Origin: an uncultured Methanobrevibacter sp.
Lineage (GTDB): Archaea; Methanobacteriota; Methanobacteria; Methanobacteriales; Methanobacteriaceae
DNA: 57,307 bases
NCBI RefSeq assembly: GCF_902764455.1
Contig: NZ_CACWVY010000028.1
Span: 1 to 57,307, forward strand
Direction of reading: 5' to 3'
The position numbers and the translations under genes were made by a program. Position 1 is the stretch's first letter. The number at the start of each line of letters is the position of its first letter. The notes under the pieces were generated by a model. That model saw only the letters and a program-made list of their open reading frames with translations. It was not told where the DNA came from and made no database searches. Positions 40,301 to 46,463 of the stretch are shown here, in pieces.

Positions 40301-42092
40301 TAATTTAAGCGTTGAGGTTTTGGATGTCGTTTATTCTGTCGATGTTGATGGTAATGTATTTGCAAGTCTTGACGGTAAATATGATGTAATCATTGGTGAT
40401 ACTTTAAAAGTTGTGAGTGTTAAAAATGGTATAGGTACTTTTAATTTTGGTGTTTTGGATGTTGGAAACTATACTGTTCGTGTGATATTTGCCGGAAATG
40501 AAAACTATAGTGCAAATTCAAACGTTTCAACTTTCAAAGTTACTTCTACTGGCACTAAATTTAATGTTATTGCTAATAGTACAGAAATAACTTATGGAGA
40601 AGCCATTAACATTACTCAAAGTCTTCCAGTCAATGTAACAGGCAATGTAACTTATGGATTTGCAAACGGAACAATAATCAAGGTCCTTGATGTTGGAGAA
40701 TCATTTGTTTTATCAGGATTGGATGCAAAATCTTATGTAATTTATGCTAATTACTCTGATTCCAATTACCCTTCCGCACTTGATAGTATAACAGTTGTGG
40801 TTAATAAAGCGATTAATAATGTTGTAGTGAGTGCAAACAGTGTTACATGTCCTGATAATGTTACAGTCAATGTTAAAGCAGACATTGATGGAATTTATAT
40901 TGTTTCTGTTGGTGGAAATTCCTTTGAGGTTAATGTTGTAAACGGTAATGGAAGTATTAGTGTCTCTTTAGGAGTTGGAGATTACAGTACTCTCACTTAT
41001 TCTGATAATCCTAATTATGAAACTAATATTCAAGAGGCTAAATTCAATGTATTGTCTGTTGAAGATTATGACTTTGGTTTCAATATGATTGATAAGACTG
41101 TCATTTTCCATGCTCCGAGTGATGCTACTGGAAATTTAACTCTTGTTGCAGGTAACACAACATATGTTGCCCGTTTAGAAAATGGTACTGCGGAGATTAC
41201 AGCCAATGAATTGATAGAAGGATCAAATGTTGTTGGAATCGCTTATTCAGGTGATAGTAAATATGCGCCAAGAAGTTATTCAAGCATTTTTGTTGTCAAT
41301 ACAATGATTGTAACTTCTGATATGACTCGCGGATATAATAGTGGTGTTGATTATCAGGTTAAAATCGTTGATAATAATGGAAATCCATTGAAAAATAAGT
41401 ATGTGACATTCACCATAAATAATAGAAAATACATTTCTAGCACCAATGAGAATGGTATTGCTAAACTCAATGTTAAACTTCGTGTTGGAACATATAATGT
41501 AATAGTCAATTTAGATGGTGGTAAAAATGTTACAAAGAAACTTAAGATAGTTAAAAGAATTACAGGCAATAAGAATGTTGTAAAATATTACAATAGCAAC
41601 TTTAAATATAAATTTAAAGTTATTGGTAATGATGGTAAGGCTGTTGGTAAGGGAGTAAAGGTAACTGTAAAAATTGGTAAAAAAACCTACAGGCTCAAAA
41701 CAGATAAAAAAGGTTACATTACTATCCGGTTAACTAAAAAATTCACTCCTAAAAAATATACTATAAAAGCAGCTTACAAAGGATATTCTGTTAAAAATAA
41801 GATTAAGGTTAAGGGCGTAATATTCAGTAAAAAAACAGTCAAAATCAAGAAATCTTCAAGAAAACTTGTCTTGAAGGCAAAACTTAAACAAGGTAAAAAA
41901 CTCCTCAAAAATAAAAAAGTGATATTTAAGTTTAAAGGTAAAAAATACAAAGTTAAAACCAACAAAAAGGCAATAGCTAAAGTAACCATTAAACGAAATG
42001 TCATTAAAAAGCTGAAGGTAGGTAAAAAATATAGATTCAAAGTAACTTACCTGAAAAGTAGTATAAATAGAACAGTTAAAGTAAAAAGATAG
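31350..42092 (+). CDS. Giant secreted adhesin-like protein (beta-helix and Ig-like repeats)
   Basis: About 3580 residues. The signal peptide is FKRIILISLILCFLSFACVSA. I chose ATG 31350 over the in-frame GTG 31335, which lies before the basic n-region. Five right-handed beta-helix regions (about residues 125-515, 650-850, 970-1320, 1455-1567, 1695-1930) show repeats of the kind C-x-F-x-x-N-x-A-x-x-x-GGAI. Four of them end in N-x-W-(F/W)-G-(N/G)-T (near 514, 849, 1320, 1567), followed by an Ig-like domain. Residues about 2010-3317 hold some 15 Ig-like units of ~85 residues. The last ~260 residues are very rich in Lys and Gly-Lys turns and may bind the cell wall. No sortase-like or membrane anchor is visible. 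It is probably a surface protein for contact with host or partner cells. Confidence 0.88.
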   Translation: MNFKRIILISLILCFLSFACVSASENQTSIENSNLNAVGVVDEDINEYDNVMFAGKNASDGRGVVSGELLSSSNVDDKNTTLCEAVGENASDGCGVVSGELLSSSNVNDKLSASKMGTRDELNNLVLAAKEGSTITLDKDYDFLGAVKPIEITKSIVIDGNGHTITLGYNNAFNLGDGGAIIADGQCPFIISNCKFINCSRGGVAGAISAQAKYNSQIIDCTFKRCYAFGEMKTVRWETSATMVSTASSSGGAISISDLVTVKSCRFEDCSAGNGGAINAYGKCQILDCVFVKNHAGRAECLQSYEHGGAIYLKGGSGALVKGCTFNENSAGRFGGAISIAANDVRIEDCVFNSNYVDDSVKQKGGAIFVESDSKIGDTGFQITRCTFNNNGYDGNKHYCKYGGAIYFDERIIVGHISYCNFTGNGASKEGGAVYASSDSKFLNFKGCLFTKNRVEKYGGGIYLDSKSSTIVDCAFVEQPNAIYCDNKECTIKFSAFLKNSNYDVWSTKEINIANNWFGNTMDNRYYDLAKLKGKAVNLNNRENLYLVATSMDKNYHDGQESTVDLNFRYMRDSPTSDSKLAPFTNPAIRYVVSGVNARAVSDNLYLANGKSSFKFLADPFTSTPSITVDCYGAKLTLKFKTNPYSFTALQVVVNNCQNRVLNLVHNYTRDKSIDGDMVVTISKDLVINGNGFTLDSKNSGGVFFMSNRPNVDINNLNIVNSKSKWGSAIWGYIDNMSVNNCRFINCSAKFEGGAINLVGKVLTITNSTFINNTADENGGSLIVMGINTVIRDCIFINSNSGMEGCFIYLHASSRLNLTDSILLTNSTSNYISKPEGESLRWNVSANIENNWFGGTNEDILKNYDMLRVFPVKSLLYLNITPSLYDIPVGDSSNITLKFYSYDLNSRQGVPLSRVRNMKFGVSLLEEGGTLSSDSIMLTNNEGSVVYTSSSDGEMPVEIDYELFNHVLSLNQYHEGSFTDLKHLISNSGDVINLTRDYTFSVMFDYMLMDGIYINKDLTINGNNHVIDGDGWARIFNIDGHKVVLNNITFINGYTPDNGGAIQTSSQTSLSINSCRFENNSAKNGGAIYLKSYEKVNIEFSVFKNNTASAKGGAIYYYGDYRSNTFCNITGTFTNNKASDDGGAIYLIDVAKYHLKGNFTNNVAGKNGGAVCADVALAISTFTIDGIFDSNAAAYGGAVYSFNPFGNFTGIYQNNRASKDGGAIYTNRSISYSGRYNRISGEFYANTANEQGSAVCTMNLKHNDIDLYNSIFMKNHGKSTVYSSGYSYLNVHDSIFVENIDNRVFDTSQVEVVDGRLKAYNNWFGNTVDNFDRKPSVGPRVLLNDWMYVDVDCGKSETDLKSKNNIIFTLKSYNAKKGTVSDYAGNFKLNLSLKSGTGNFSSDSFILGNASVKVTYVANDYGENTVVVLANLSKYSHKTYEIKYNVVEHPSDSFYALQYEIDHMNGNILNLTNNYAFYPESDAPNGVKINKSITINGNGFIIDGKDSSRIFDISADNVVLENVSLINGNDINGSAIYAEGNNIIIRNSILLNNTGAVIYAVNSLNANYNWWGNTVDTFNRKANVSDNVVVGNALFASFNADSNIIGAGNRTTLTLDLTNLYDFNSKSNSTYDGLNLFSFDFESVDGNINVTSDKIKKGKISVLFEAIGPFYGEIYAKYRNVELKHEFEIIYDDDSFTALYTLINKTVVNGVVNLTHDYNFYYYDVDYVRSIPINKAVTINGNGFAINGMNQSSIFNISADNVSLSNINFLDAINAVEWVGNNGSISNISVNNVDSALIYCGSNLVVRDSNFTQARMYSLYLEGSNHVVDGCEFVDNSGSSIIGYDVCDLNIDDSVFNNNGPDSSIVDFSWCKDVNITDCIFNNHNNRSINILQGSTVYLANNTLSASDYIFNDGTILSKTFAHLDNVNLNHMVGDVILLNATIYDDNNNIILVDEFNFKINDELFAAEFYMDAYEYLWRLSNGSWIVVADIDEESFVNCTVDSLVVNALKYNSSVIITSISDVVYGENVKIGFEFENSTAVLVTVTFNSEVIFNETVKVNNVSIPNLGSGFYNVVISTLENEFYRSSSVASDFRVNRAGSSLILEEILDTYYGKDIIVNFTVENRTSVVASIYNIDTKEFIINDVVEGNLFILNNLPVGSYAVTLTNIMDINYNPSGDYAAFNVLKVNSSIILDNKTEYIYGNVAISYDVDNLTNVTVTVVDLESGDVYNFTTTNSTINLDWDVGSYQITVVNMGTENVFASQDSKTFLVLPANSSVEIDDIGDVYYGDDIEIYFDVINATNVTVIVKDENNRAIYNNNTNESYFDLSDLAVGKYTVEVYNSGSNNFNPSNDTKTFYVLKVGSLIEFNYLNVTYYGMPFRLDYDVENETLLNLCIYDSKGFVIFNKNFNEISELPEDMSNLTEEAYLGYYFFIYRNLTVGNYTFEFTNLGNSNVSGNKVNGSFEIIKVPSYVEILVDSIVYGDDLEVYIDVVNATTVNIMIKNDVGAIVYDENITSSPVIVSDLIPGNYTVIVTNYGTENVIGNSSSEEFCVYKLNSTVKLNNISDIYYEDAVLIEFDVENKTVVNVRIQNQDGEVVYDNNVTSDVLLIPNLNVGNYTLTVTNMEAFNISESADSKSFRVLKRSINITVAVEDNVYGELSVINVISDIDGMLSVNLGNQQLLVGVMDGHGKVMINLDAGNYTAHVNYTDDNYDINMTGCSFTVYKADVDLSVEVLDKVYSADVDGNVFASLDGEYTVVIGDYSVPVTVLNGVGAFDVGVLNVGNYTVRVIFAGNDNYNSNVNKSAFEVTQSETNFNIVANESNITYGNSINVTQSLPGDATGTITYSFANGTVINVLNVDESFVLSGLDVGSYVVYANYSGDSNYAPARDSLTIDVNKAVNNILVFGQDATYLGNSTITVVADVDGEYYVGVGDKIVVVIVSNGIGVNTIALDVGTYSADVEYINANYVNNVTSIPFTVAKSDVNLSVEVLDVVYSVDVDGNVFASLDGKYDVIIGDTLKVVSVKNGIGTFNFGVLDVGNYTVRVIFAGNENYSANSNVSTFKVTSTGTKFNVIANSTEITYGEAINITQSLPVNVTGNVTYGFANGTIIKVLDVGESFVLSGLDAKSYVIYANYSDSNYPSALDSITVVVNKAINNVVVSANSVTCPDNVTVNVKADIDGIYIVSVGGNSFEVNVVNGNGSISVSLGVGDYSTLTYSDNPNYETNIQEAKFNVLSVEDYDFGFNMIDKTVIFHAPSDATGNLTLVAGNTTYVARLENGTAEITANELIEGSNVVGIAYSGDSKYAPRSYSSIFVVNTMIVTSDMTRGYNSGVDYQVKIVDNNGNPLKNKYVTFTINNRKYISSTNENGIAKLNVKLRVGTYNVIVNLDGGKNVTKKLKIVKRITGNKNVVKYYNSNFKYKFKVIGNDGKAVGKGVKVTVKIGKKTYRLKTDKKGYITIRLTKKFTPKKYTIKAAYKGYSVKNKIKVKGVIFSKKTVKIKKSSRKLVLKAKLKQGKKLLKNKKVIFKFKGKKYKVKTNKKAIAKVTIKRNVIKKLKVGKKYRFKVTYLKSSINRTVKVKR
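31515..31676 (+). repeat. N-terminal 96-bp-spaced duplication in the giant adhesin
   Basis: The segment coding NASDGRGVVSGELLSSSNVD (from about 31518) is followed 96 bp later by NASDGCGVVSGELLSSSNVN (from about 31614). The nucleotide match over ~60 bp is almost perfect (a few substitutions), so the duplication is recent. It lies between the signal peptide and the first beta-helix. Confidence 0.85.
39523..40512 (+). repeat. 256-residue repeat unit in the Ig-like region of the giant adhesin
   Basis: Two nearly identical blocks start with SVEVLDxVYSxDVDGNVFAS (about 39541 and 40309, 768 bp apart) and include GNYTVRVIFAGN. Each block leads into a FNIVAN/FNVIAN unit and a third Ig-like unit before the order repeats. 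So the repeating element is a trio of Ig-like domains, with DNA identity high enough to allow recombination. Confidence 0.8.
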
Positions 42093-42114
42093 GGATGTCT
42101 CACCCTATTTTTTT
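42090..42114 (+). terminator. Terminator after the giant adhesin
   Basis: TAGGG (42090-42094) and CCCTA (42103-42107) form a short stem with an 8-nt loop, followed by a run of seven Ts and further T-rich DNA. The stem overlaps the adhesin stop codon. Confidence 0.6.
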
Positions 42115-42437
42115 AATTTTTTTTAATAAAGTGCAGTATTTTGTTTGCTTCTTTTTTTAAAATAGTTTTTTTGTTAATTCTTATCATTTAATTTGGCGTA
42201 ATTTTAAGGATTATGGGATGTTTGAAAGACCTTCCTGGAGCTATGTATATAAGGGCACAATCTGATTCTGTCTCTTTTTATTTTAATTTTTGGGTATTAG
42301 CTTTTTCGATGTTGTATTCGCATAATAATCCTATATATATATCTAATTTTAATTTTTTAGTGCTTTCAGTATTTCCATTGTCGTTTATATGTCTTTATAT
42401 TTTCTGTAACTTTTAATCTTCTAAATCAAGTATGTCA

Positions 42438-42560
42438 TTAATTTTCATTATTTATAAATGGTTTTTGTTTTTTCCCAATTCTGACTATATCTGAAGGAAT
42501 AACTCCAAATTCTTTATATATTTCATCAAATACAGTATCGTATTGATTATATCTATTTTT
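42438..42560 (-). pseudogene. C-terminal remnant of an unidentified gene
   Basis: On the reverse strand about 40 codons read KNRYNQYDTVFDEIYKEFG then VIPSDIVRIGKKQKPF and a double stop. Composition and amphipathic pattern look like real protein, but there is no start, and the frame closes at 42561, within repeat copy B. I interpret it as the tail of a gene cut off at the repeat boundary. The family is not recognised. Confidence 0.4.
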
Positions 42561-42604
42561 TCACTGTTGTGCACTTTCAAAAGATTTAATATAACTTATT
42601 TTTA
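42543..42604 (+). repeat. Dispersed intergenic repeat, copy B
   Basis: The core TCTATTTTTTCACTGTTGTG (from 42552) plus CACTTTCAAAAGATTTAATA matches copy A at 30433-30487 nearly base for base. The preceding TTGATTAT also matches copy C at 45081. It lies between the gene remnant and the AAA ATPase promoter. Confidence 0.7.
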
Positions 42605-42751
42605 TTCAATTTAATTTCTTGGATATCTACCATATTTTATTGCTTTCATTATGTAAAATTGATTTTAATTGGTTATTAGATAATTTTAAATACATTAAAT
42701 TATACATTAACTATTAACTTAATCTATTTTGATATTTTATAGGTGTTTTGC

Positions 42752-43954
42752 ATGGATATTTCAGAAAAAGAATCTTTATTTCAACCTGGTCAACCTGTAA
42801 GTCCAGATAGGTTTGAAGGTAGGGAAGATATTATTAAAGAGATTTTAAAATATTTTCCAGCTGTTAGGTCTGGCAATCCTCAGCATTTTTTCATCACTGG
42901 AAAAAGAGGCATGGGTAAAACCTCTTTAGCTAATTATATTTCTGATTTTGCTCATAATAATTATTCAATGGTTACAGCACATATTATGAATGATGGGGTT
43001 CATGATATTGATGAATTGGTTGTTCAAATAATTGAAAGAGTTTTAAATGCCATTAGGCCTGAGAAGTGGTCTAGTAAGATTTTTAATCTCATTGGCAATT
43101 ACATAGATTCTGTTGGTTTTGGTGGATTAAACATCAAATTTAACCCTCCAAAAGATGAATTAAAGAATATTAAAGATAATTTAGCATTTTATTTGTCTGA
43201 TCTGGTAAATAATTTTAAGGATAAGGATGGGTTATTTATTGTAATCGATGATATCAATGGATTGTCTGAAACATCTGAATTTGCTAATTGGTATAAAAGT
43301 TTTGCAGATACTCTTGCAACTTCAGTTAAAAATGTGCCCATTTGCATAATGTTGACTGGTTATCCTGAAAAATTCAGGAGATTATATGACCATAATCCTT
43401 CTGTAAATAGAATATTCCACACTCATGAACTGAAGGCTTTATCAGATGAGGATGTTGAAACTTTCTATACTGCAATTTTTTCTTTATATAATATGGATAT
43501 ATCATCTTCTGCTTTAGATAATATGACTAAATATTCTTCTGGAATGCCAACAATGATGCAAGAAATTGGTGATGCGACTTTTTGGAAAGATACGGATGGG
43601 TATATTGATAATGATGATGCTTTTGGTGGGATAATAGAAGCTGGAAATAGAATTGGTTTGAAATATTTGCAGCCATTACTTGAAAATAAAATTAGAAGTG
43701 AAAACTATTTATCTTTATTTAAGAAAATTGGTAAAAAATTAGCTGCATCTCCAAACAGCACTTTTACTAAAAATGAATTTGAGGATGTTCTAAACGAATC
43801 AGAATCAAATGTATTTAAAGATTTCATCAGTCGATCAAGAAAATTGGGAATAATTGAACTGGCTAGTTCTAAAAGACAGGGAGAATATCAATTTACAAAT
43901 CAACTGTATCCAATTTATTTTTTAATTCAGTCGGTTTTAGAAGAACAAGAATAA
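42752..43954 (+). CDS. AAA-type ATPase with C-terminal winged-helix region
   Basis: A 400-residue ATPase of the archaeal STAND/Orc1-Cdc6-like group. Walker A is GKRGMGKTSLANY near residue 50 and Walker B is LFIVIDDINGL near 165. An arginine-rich sensor region follows (FRRLYDHNPSVNRIFHTHELK). The last ~120 residues (NEFEDVLNESESNVFKDF then SRKLGIIELASSKRQGEYQF) look like a winged helix. ATG 42752 follows AGGTG by 6 nt; the GTG 42743 in frame overlaps that site. Similar proteins occur as solitary genes in archaeal islands. The role is unknown; DNA binding or defence is possible. Confidence 0.7.
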   Translation: MDISEKESLFQPGQPVSPDRFEGREDIIKEILKYFPAVRSGNPQHFFITGKRGMGKTSLANYISDFAHNNYSMVTAHIMNDGVHDIDELVVQIIERVLNAIRPEKWSSKIFNLIGNYIDSVGFGGLNIKFNPPKDELKNIKDNLAFYLSDLVNNFKDKDGLFIVIDDINGLSETSEFANWYKSFADTLATSVKNVPICIMLTGYPEKFRRLYDHNPSVNRIFHTHELKALSDEDVETFYTAIFSLYNMDISSSALDNMTKYSSGMPTMMQEIGDATFWKDTDGYIDNDDAFGGIIEAGNRIGLKYLQPLLENKIRSENYLSLFKKIGKKLAASPNSTFTKNEFEDVLNESESNVFKDFISRSRKLGIIELASSKRQGEYQFTNQLYPIYFLIQSVLEEQE

Positions 43955-44033
43955 ATATATGCTCATATACAGTATTTTTGATATTGTTGGAAATTTAGAG
44001 GTAATTCTTGAAATTTTACTAACTTGGATAATT

Positions 44034-44071
44034 AAGTGCAGTTACTCTTAACATACCATAAATATTAATTA
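44034..44071 (+). repeat. Attachment-like direct repeat, right copy
   Basis: GTTACTCTTAACATACCATA and the next 11 bp (44041-44071) copy the 3' end and flank of the RNase P RNA gene (30401-30431) with one mismatch. No other part of the RNA gene is present here. AAGTG at 44034 matches the degenerate copy at 31187. It lies 193 nt of non-coding DNA after the ATPase region begins and before the CPBP gene. Confidence 0.7.
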
Positions 44072-44147
44072 TTTTCTTATTTTAAGTAATTTCAACAGTT
44101 TTAGAATTATTTTTATATGGTGGAGGGATATAAATTTAAATGAGATT

Positions 44148-45014
44148 ATGTTGGATAGAATTAAATATTTTGCAGATAATTCTGAAACATTAAAGCAAGC
44201 ACGCATTAACGTTGAAGAAATCTCACCTATAAAAGAAATAGGAATTTTTATCGCTTTATTTTTAGTGTTATGTGTCTTTTTGCTTATATTTCAGTATATA
44301 TTCTGGATTTTCAGTCCAATTAATGAGGCTACGTTTTTTTCTTTGGGAGGATTTATAGCTGTTCCTTTTGTTATATATTTCTTTGTTACTAAAATAGAAA
44401 AACGCAGTTGGAGAAGCATTGGATTTTCTAAAGGAAATGCATTTTTTTCAACATTAAAAGGTTTAATAATTGGTTTTTTAATGTTTTCGGCAATTGTTGC
44501 AGTAGGGATGCTTCTTGGACAATTCACTTTTGACGGATATGATTTATCTTCACTGGTTTATATAATTCCATGTTTTGTAATATTTGTAATCCAATGTTTT
44601 GGTGAAGAAATATATACTCGCGGATGGACAATGACTTATTTTTATAAAAGGCATAGCATATTTCTTTCAATACTGATAAACAGCATAATTTTTCTAATTC
44701 CTCATTTATCTAATCTGGGTATTGATTTGGTATCTATTGTCAATATTTTCATCATCGGTATTGTATTTGCGGTGATGTTTTTGAGATTTGACAATATTTG
44801 GATTTGCTGCGGTGCTCATACAGCATGGAATTTTTCACAGGGAATCATATACGGATTTAATGTAAGCGGCATATCAACTCCGACATTATTGAAATGTAGT
44901 CACACGGGTCAAAATTTAATTAATGGTGGTGTTTTTGGACCTGAATCAGGTTTAATTGCAACTTTTGTAATCATTATTGCATTAATTTTAGTTGTTTATT
45001 GGCCTAAACATTAA
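44148..45014 (+). CDS. CPBP-family intramembrane metalloprotease
   Basis: A 288-residue polytopic protein with CPBP motifs CFGEEIYTRGWTMT (Glu-Glu and Arg), FLIPHLSN (His) and CGAHTAWNFSQG (His, Asn). About eight hydrophobic segments are visible. A cytoplasmic N-terminal segment precedes the first one. It differs strongly from the CPBP protein at 8623. A strong GGAGGG (44122-44127) lies 20 nt before ATG 44148, unusually far. A 17-codon open frame beginning at ATG 44140 fits that site better and overlaps the gene start, so a short upstream ORF may be translated first. The substrate is unknown. Confidence 0.82.
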   Translation: MLDRIKYFADNSETLKQARINVEEISPIKEIGIFIALFLVLCVFLLIFQYIFWIFSPINEATFFSLGGFIAVPFVIYFFVTKIEKRSWRSIGFSKGNAFFSTLKGLIIGFLMFSAIVAVGMLLGQFTFDGYDLSSLVYIIPCFVIFVIQCFGEEIYTRGWTMTYFYKRHSIFLSILINSIIFLIPHLSNLGIDLVSIVNIFIIGIVFAVMFLRFDNIWICCGAHTAWNFSQGIIYGFNVSGISTPTLLKCSHTGQNLINGGVFGPESGLIATFVIIIALILVVYWPKH

Positions 45015-45080
45015 AAATTTTAAAATATTTGAATCCTGTCTTTGTTTATATGGCCCTATGATTTTAGATGCTTTTGACAA

Positions 45081-45121
45081 ATTGATTATTTTCTATTTTT
45101 TTACATTTGTGCACTTCCAAA
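45081..45121 (+). repeat. Dispersed intergenic repeat, diverged copy C
   Basis: ATTGATTATTTTCTATTTTT then TGTGCACTTCCAAA matches copy B (42543 on) with several changes. It lies between the CPBP gene and the convergent TetR gene. A small stem TTTGTG...CACAAA is formed at its end. Confidence 0.45.
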
Positions 45122-45178
45122 CACAAAATTCAATTAAAGATTTTGTGCCCTATCTTCAAAGATTAAAAAAATACTTTT

Positions 45179-45781
45179 TTACTGGCATTCGATGGCCTGC
45201 CAAGTCATTTCAAAGTTTCTCTCAAAAATTAAATCAATATCATCATTTGGGAAATTTAACCAGAAATATTGAGTTCCCATATACATGATATACAAAGATT
45301 CTACAATGTCTTTAGTTGTGAAGTCATTAGAGATTTCATTTTGCCTTTTGCCATCTTCGACAAGGCCGGTTAAAAATTTTCTAACATCATTTCCTGTTTG
45401 TGAAACTATGCTATTAACATCATCATTTGCATAGCCAATTCCAGTTAAAAGAAGTACTACACTGGCATAATTGATTTTTTCATCTATGCTTTCAATTTCC
45501 ACACCATTTATGTAGTGATGTAACACATGACACAATGTGTCATGGATTCTGTCCTTTGATGAACCTTCGAGGATGATTTTATCAAAATCGACTTTAATAT
45601 AATCCACCATATACTTTTGAAGAATTGCTTCAAATAATTTGCTTTTATCTGAAAAATGATAATATATGCCGCCTGTTGTAAGTCCGGTATAATTTCGAAT
45701 TTCACTGATTGAAATATCAACTGATTCTTTCTCCAATATTAATTTCAGCGTTTTTTCAACAATCAAATCTTTGGTGTTCAT
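45179..45781 (-). CDS. TetR-family transcriptional regulator (1)
   Basis: A 200-residue TetR/AcrR repressor. The N-terminal HTH reads SISEIRNYTGLTTGGIYYHF followed by SDKSKLFEAIL, the normal TetR start. The C-terminal ligand domain is helical with the conserved tail KDIVESLYIMYMGTQYFW. It is a clear paralogue of the next gene (MNTK start, GGIY.HFS and IVESL.IMYMG.QY are shared). It starts 31 nt after that gene ends, on the same strand. The ligand is unknown. Confidence 0.9.
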   Translation of the reverse strand: MNTKDLIVEKTLKLILEKESVDISISEIRNYTGLTTGGIYYHFSDKSKLFEAILQKYMVDYIKVDFDKIILEGSSKDRIHDTLCHVLHHYINGVEIESIDEKINYASVVLLLTGIGYANDDVNSIVSQTGNDVRKFLTGLVEDGKRQNEISNDFTTKDIVESLYIMYMGTQYFWLNFPNDDIDLIFERNFEMTWQAIECQ

Positions 45782-45812
45782 CTAACCACATCATGTTTCT
45801 CAGTTTAATTAA

Positions 45813-46421
45813 TTATTCCCTGAATCTTATCTTTTCCCATTCCAAATTAAAATTATCTTCAAAGTCCTGAATCATATCATCAATTAAATATACTTCCCAT
45901 TTATATTGAATTCCCATGTACATGATAATCAATGACTCTACAATGTCCTCGGTTGAGAGGTCCTGTCTGATTTCCCTGTTTTTTTGACCTTCCTCAATAA
46001 TTTCTGTGAAAAAATCCTTAAATTCTTTTAAAATACAATGGCTCAACTCCGCATAATTTTCATAAGCAAATACCTCTCCGGTTAAAACCAGCAATAATGA
46101 TCTGTAGTCTATATCACCATCAATCGATTCAATCTTGATTCCGGTTTCTTTTTGCCTGAAAATTTCAGCCATGACATCATGGATTTTTTCTTTTGCATTA
46201 CCATTTATCTGTCTGAGTTTGTCTATATTAAATCTGTAATAATTCATATAATATTTTTCAATAAGTTCATCGTATATTTCTTCCTTATTTGAAAAATAGT
46301 GATATATTCCACCAATTGCAATTCCGGAGGATGCACTTATTTCTCTAATAGAAATCAGAGAGTCTTGTTTTTCTATCATTAATTTTAAAGTATTTTCTAA
46401 AATTAACTGTTTTGTATTCAT
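45813..46421 (-). CDS. TetR-family transcriptional regulator (2)
   Basis: A 202-residue TetR/AcrR regulator: SIREISASSGIAIGGIYHYF and SNKEEIYDELIEKYY form the HTH and its following helix; EDIVESLIIMYMGIQYKW matches its paralogue. It is the first gene of the two-regulator unit. Its upstream gap carries two operator-like repeats (46464 and 46516 ends), so it probably represses itself and its partner. The giant adhesin gene on the other side of the gap is a possible further target. Confidence 0.9.
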   Translation of the reverse strand: MNTKQLILENTLKLMIEKQDSLISIREISASSGIAIGGIYHYFSNKEEIYDELIEKYYMNYYRFNIDKLRQINGNAKEKIHDVMAEIFRQKETGIKIESIDGDIDYRSLLLVLTGEVFAYENYAELSHCILKEFKDFFTEIIEEGQKNREIRQDLSTEDIVESLIIMYMGIQYKWEVYLIDDMIQDFEDNFNLEWEKIRFRE

Positions 46422-46463
46422 ACATTAAATAATTTATATTTTATAGTTATTAAATGATATAGA

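Larger units (their letters stand above)
42115..42751. other. Long intergenic region after the giant adhesin
   Basis: About 640 nt without an intact gene. It holds T-rich sequence next to the adhesin terminator, a low-quality 67-codon open frame (42213-42416) that I do not believe is coding, a truncated leftward gene remnant (42438-42560), repeat copy B (42543-42604) and the promoter of the AAA ATPase gene (TATA-like TTTAAATAC near 42685). Confidence 0.6.

Noticed and set aside
42213-42416. 67-codon open frame after the giant adhesin
   Set aside because: Very T-rich DNA, Phe/Ser-rich product, no ribosome-binding site and no family resemblance; it looks like chance.
44992-45288. 98-codon open frame crossing the CPBP gene end and the TetR gene
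   Set aside because: It overlaps two well-supported genes and crosses repeat copy C; the composition is not protein-like.
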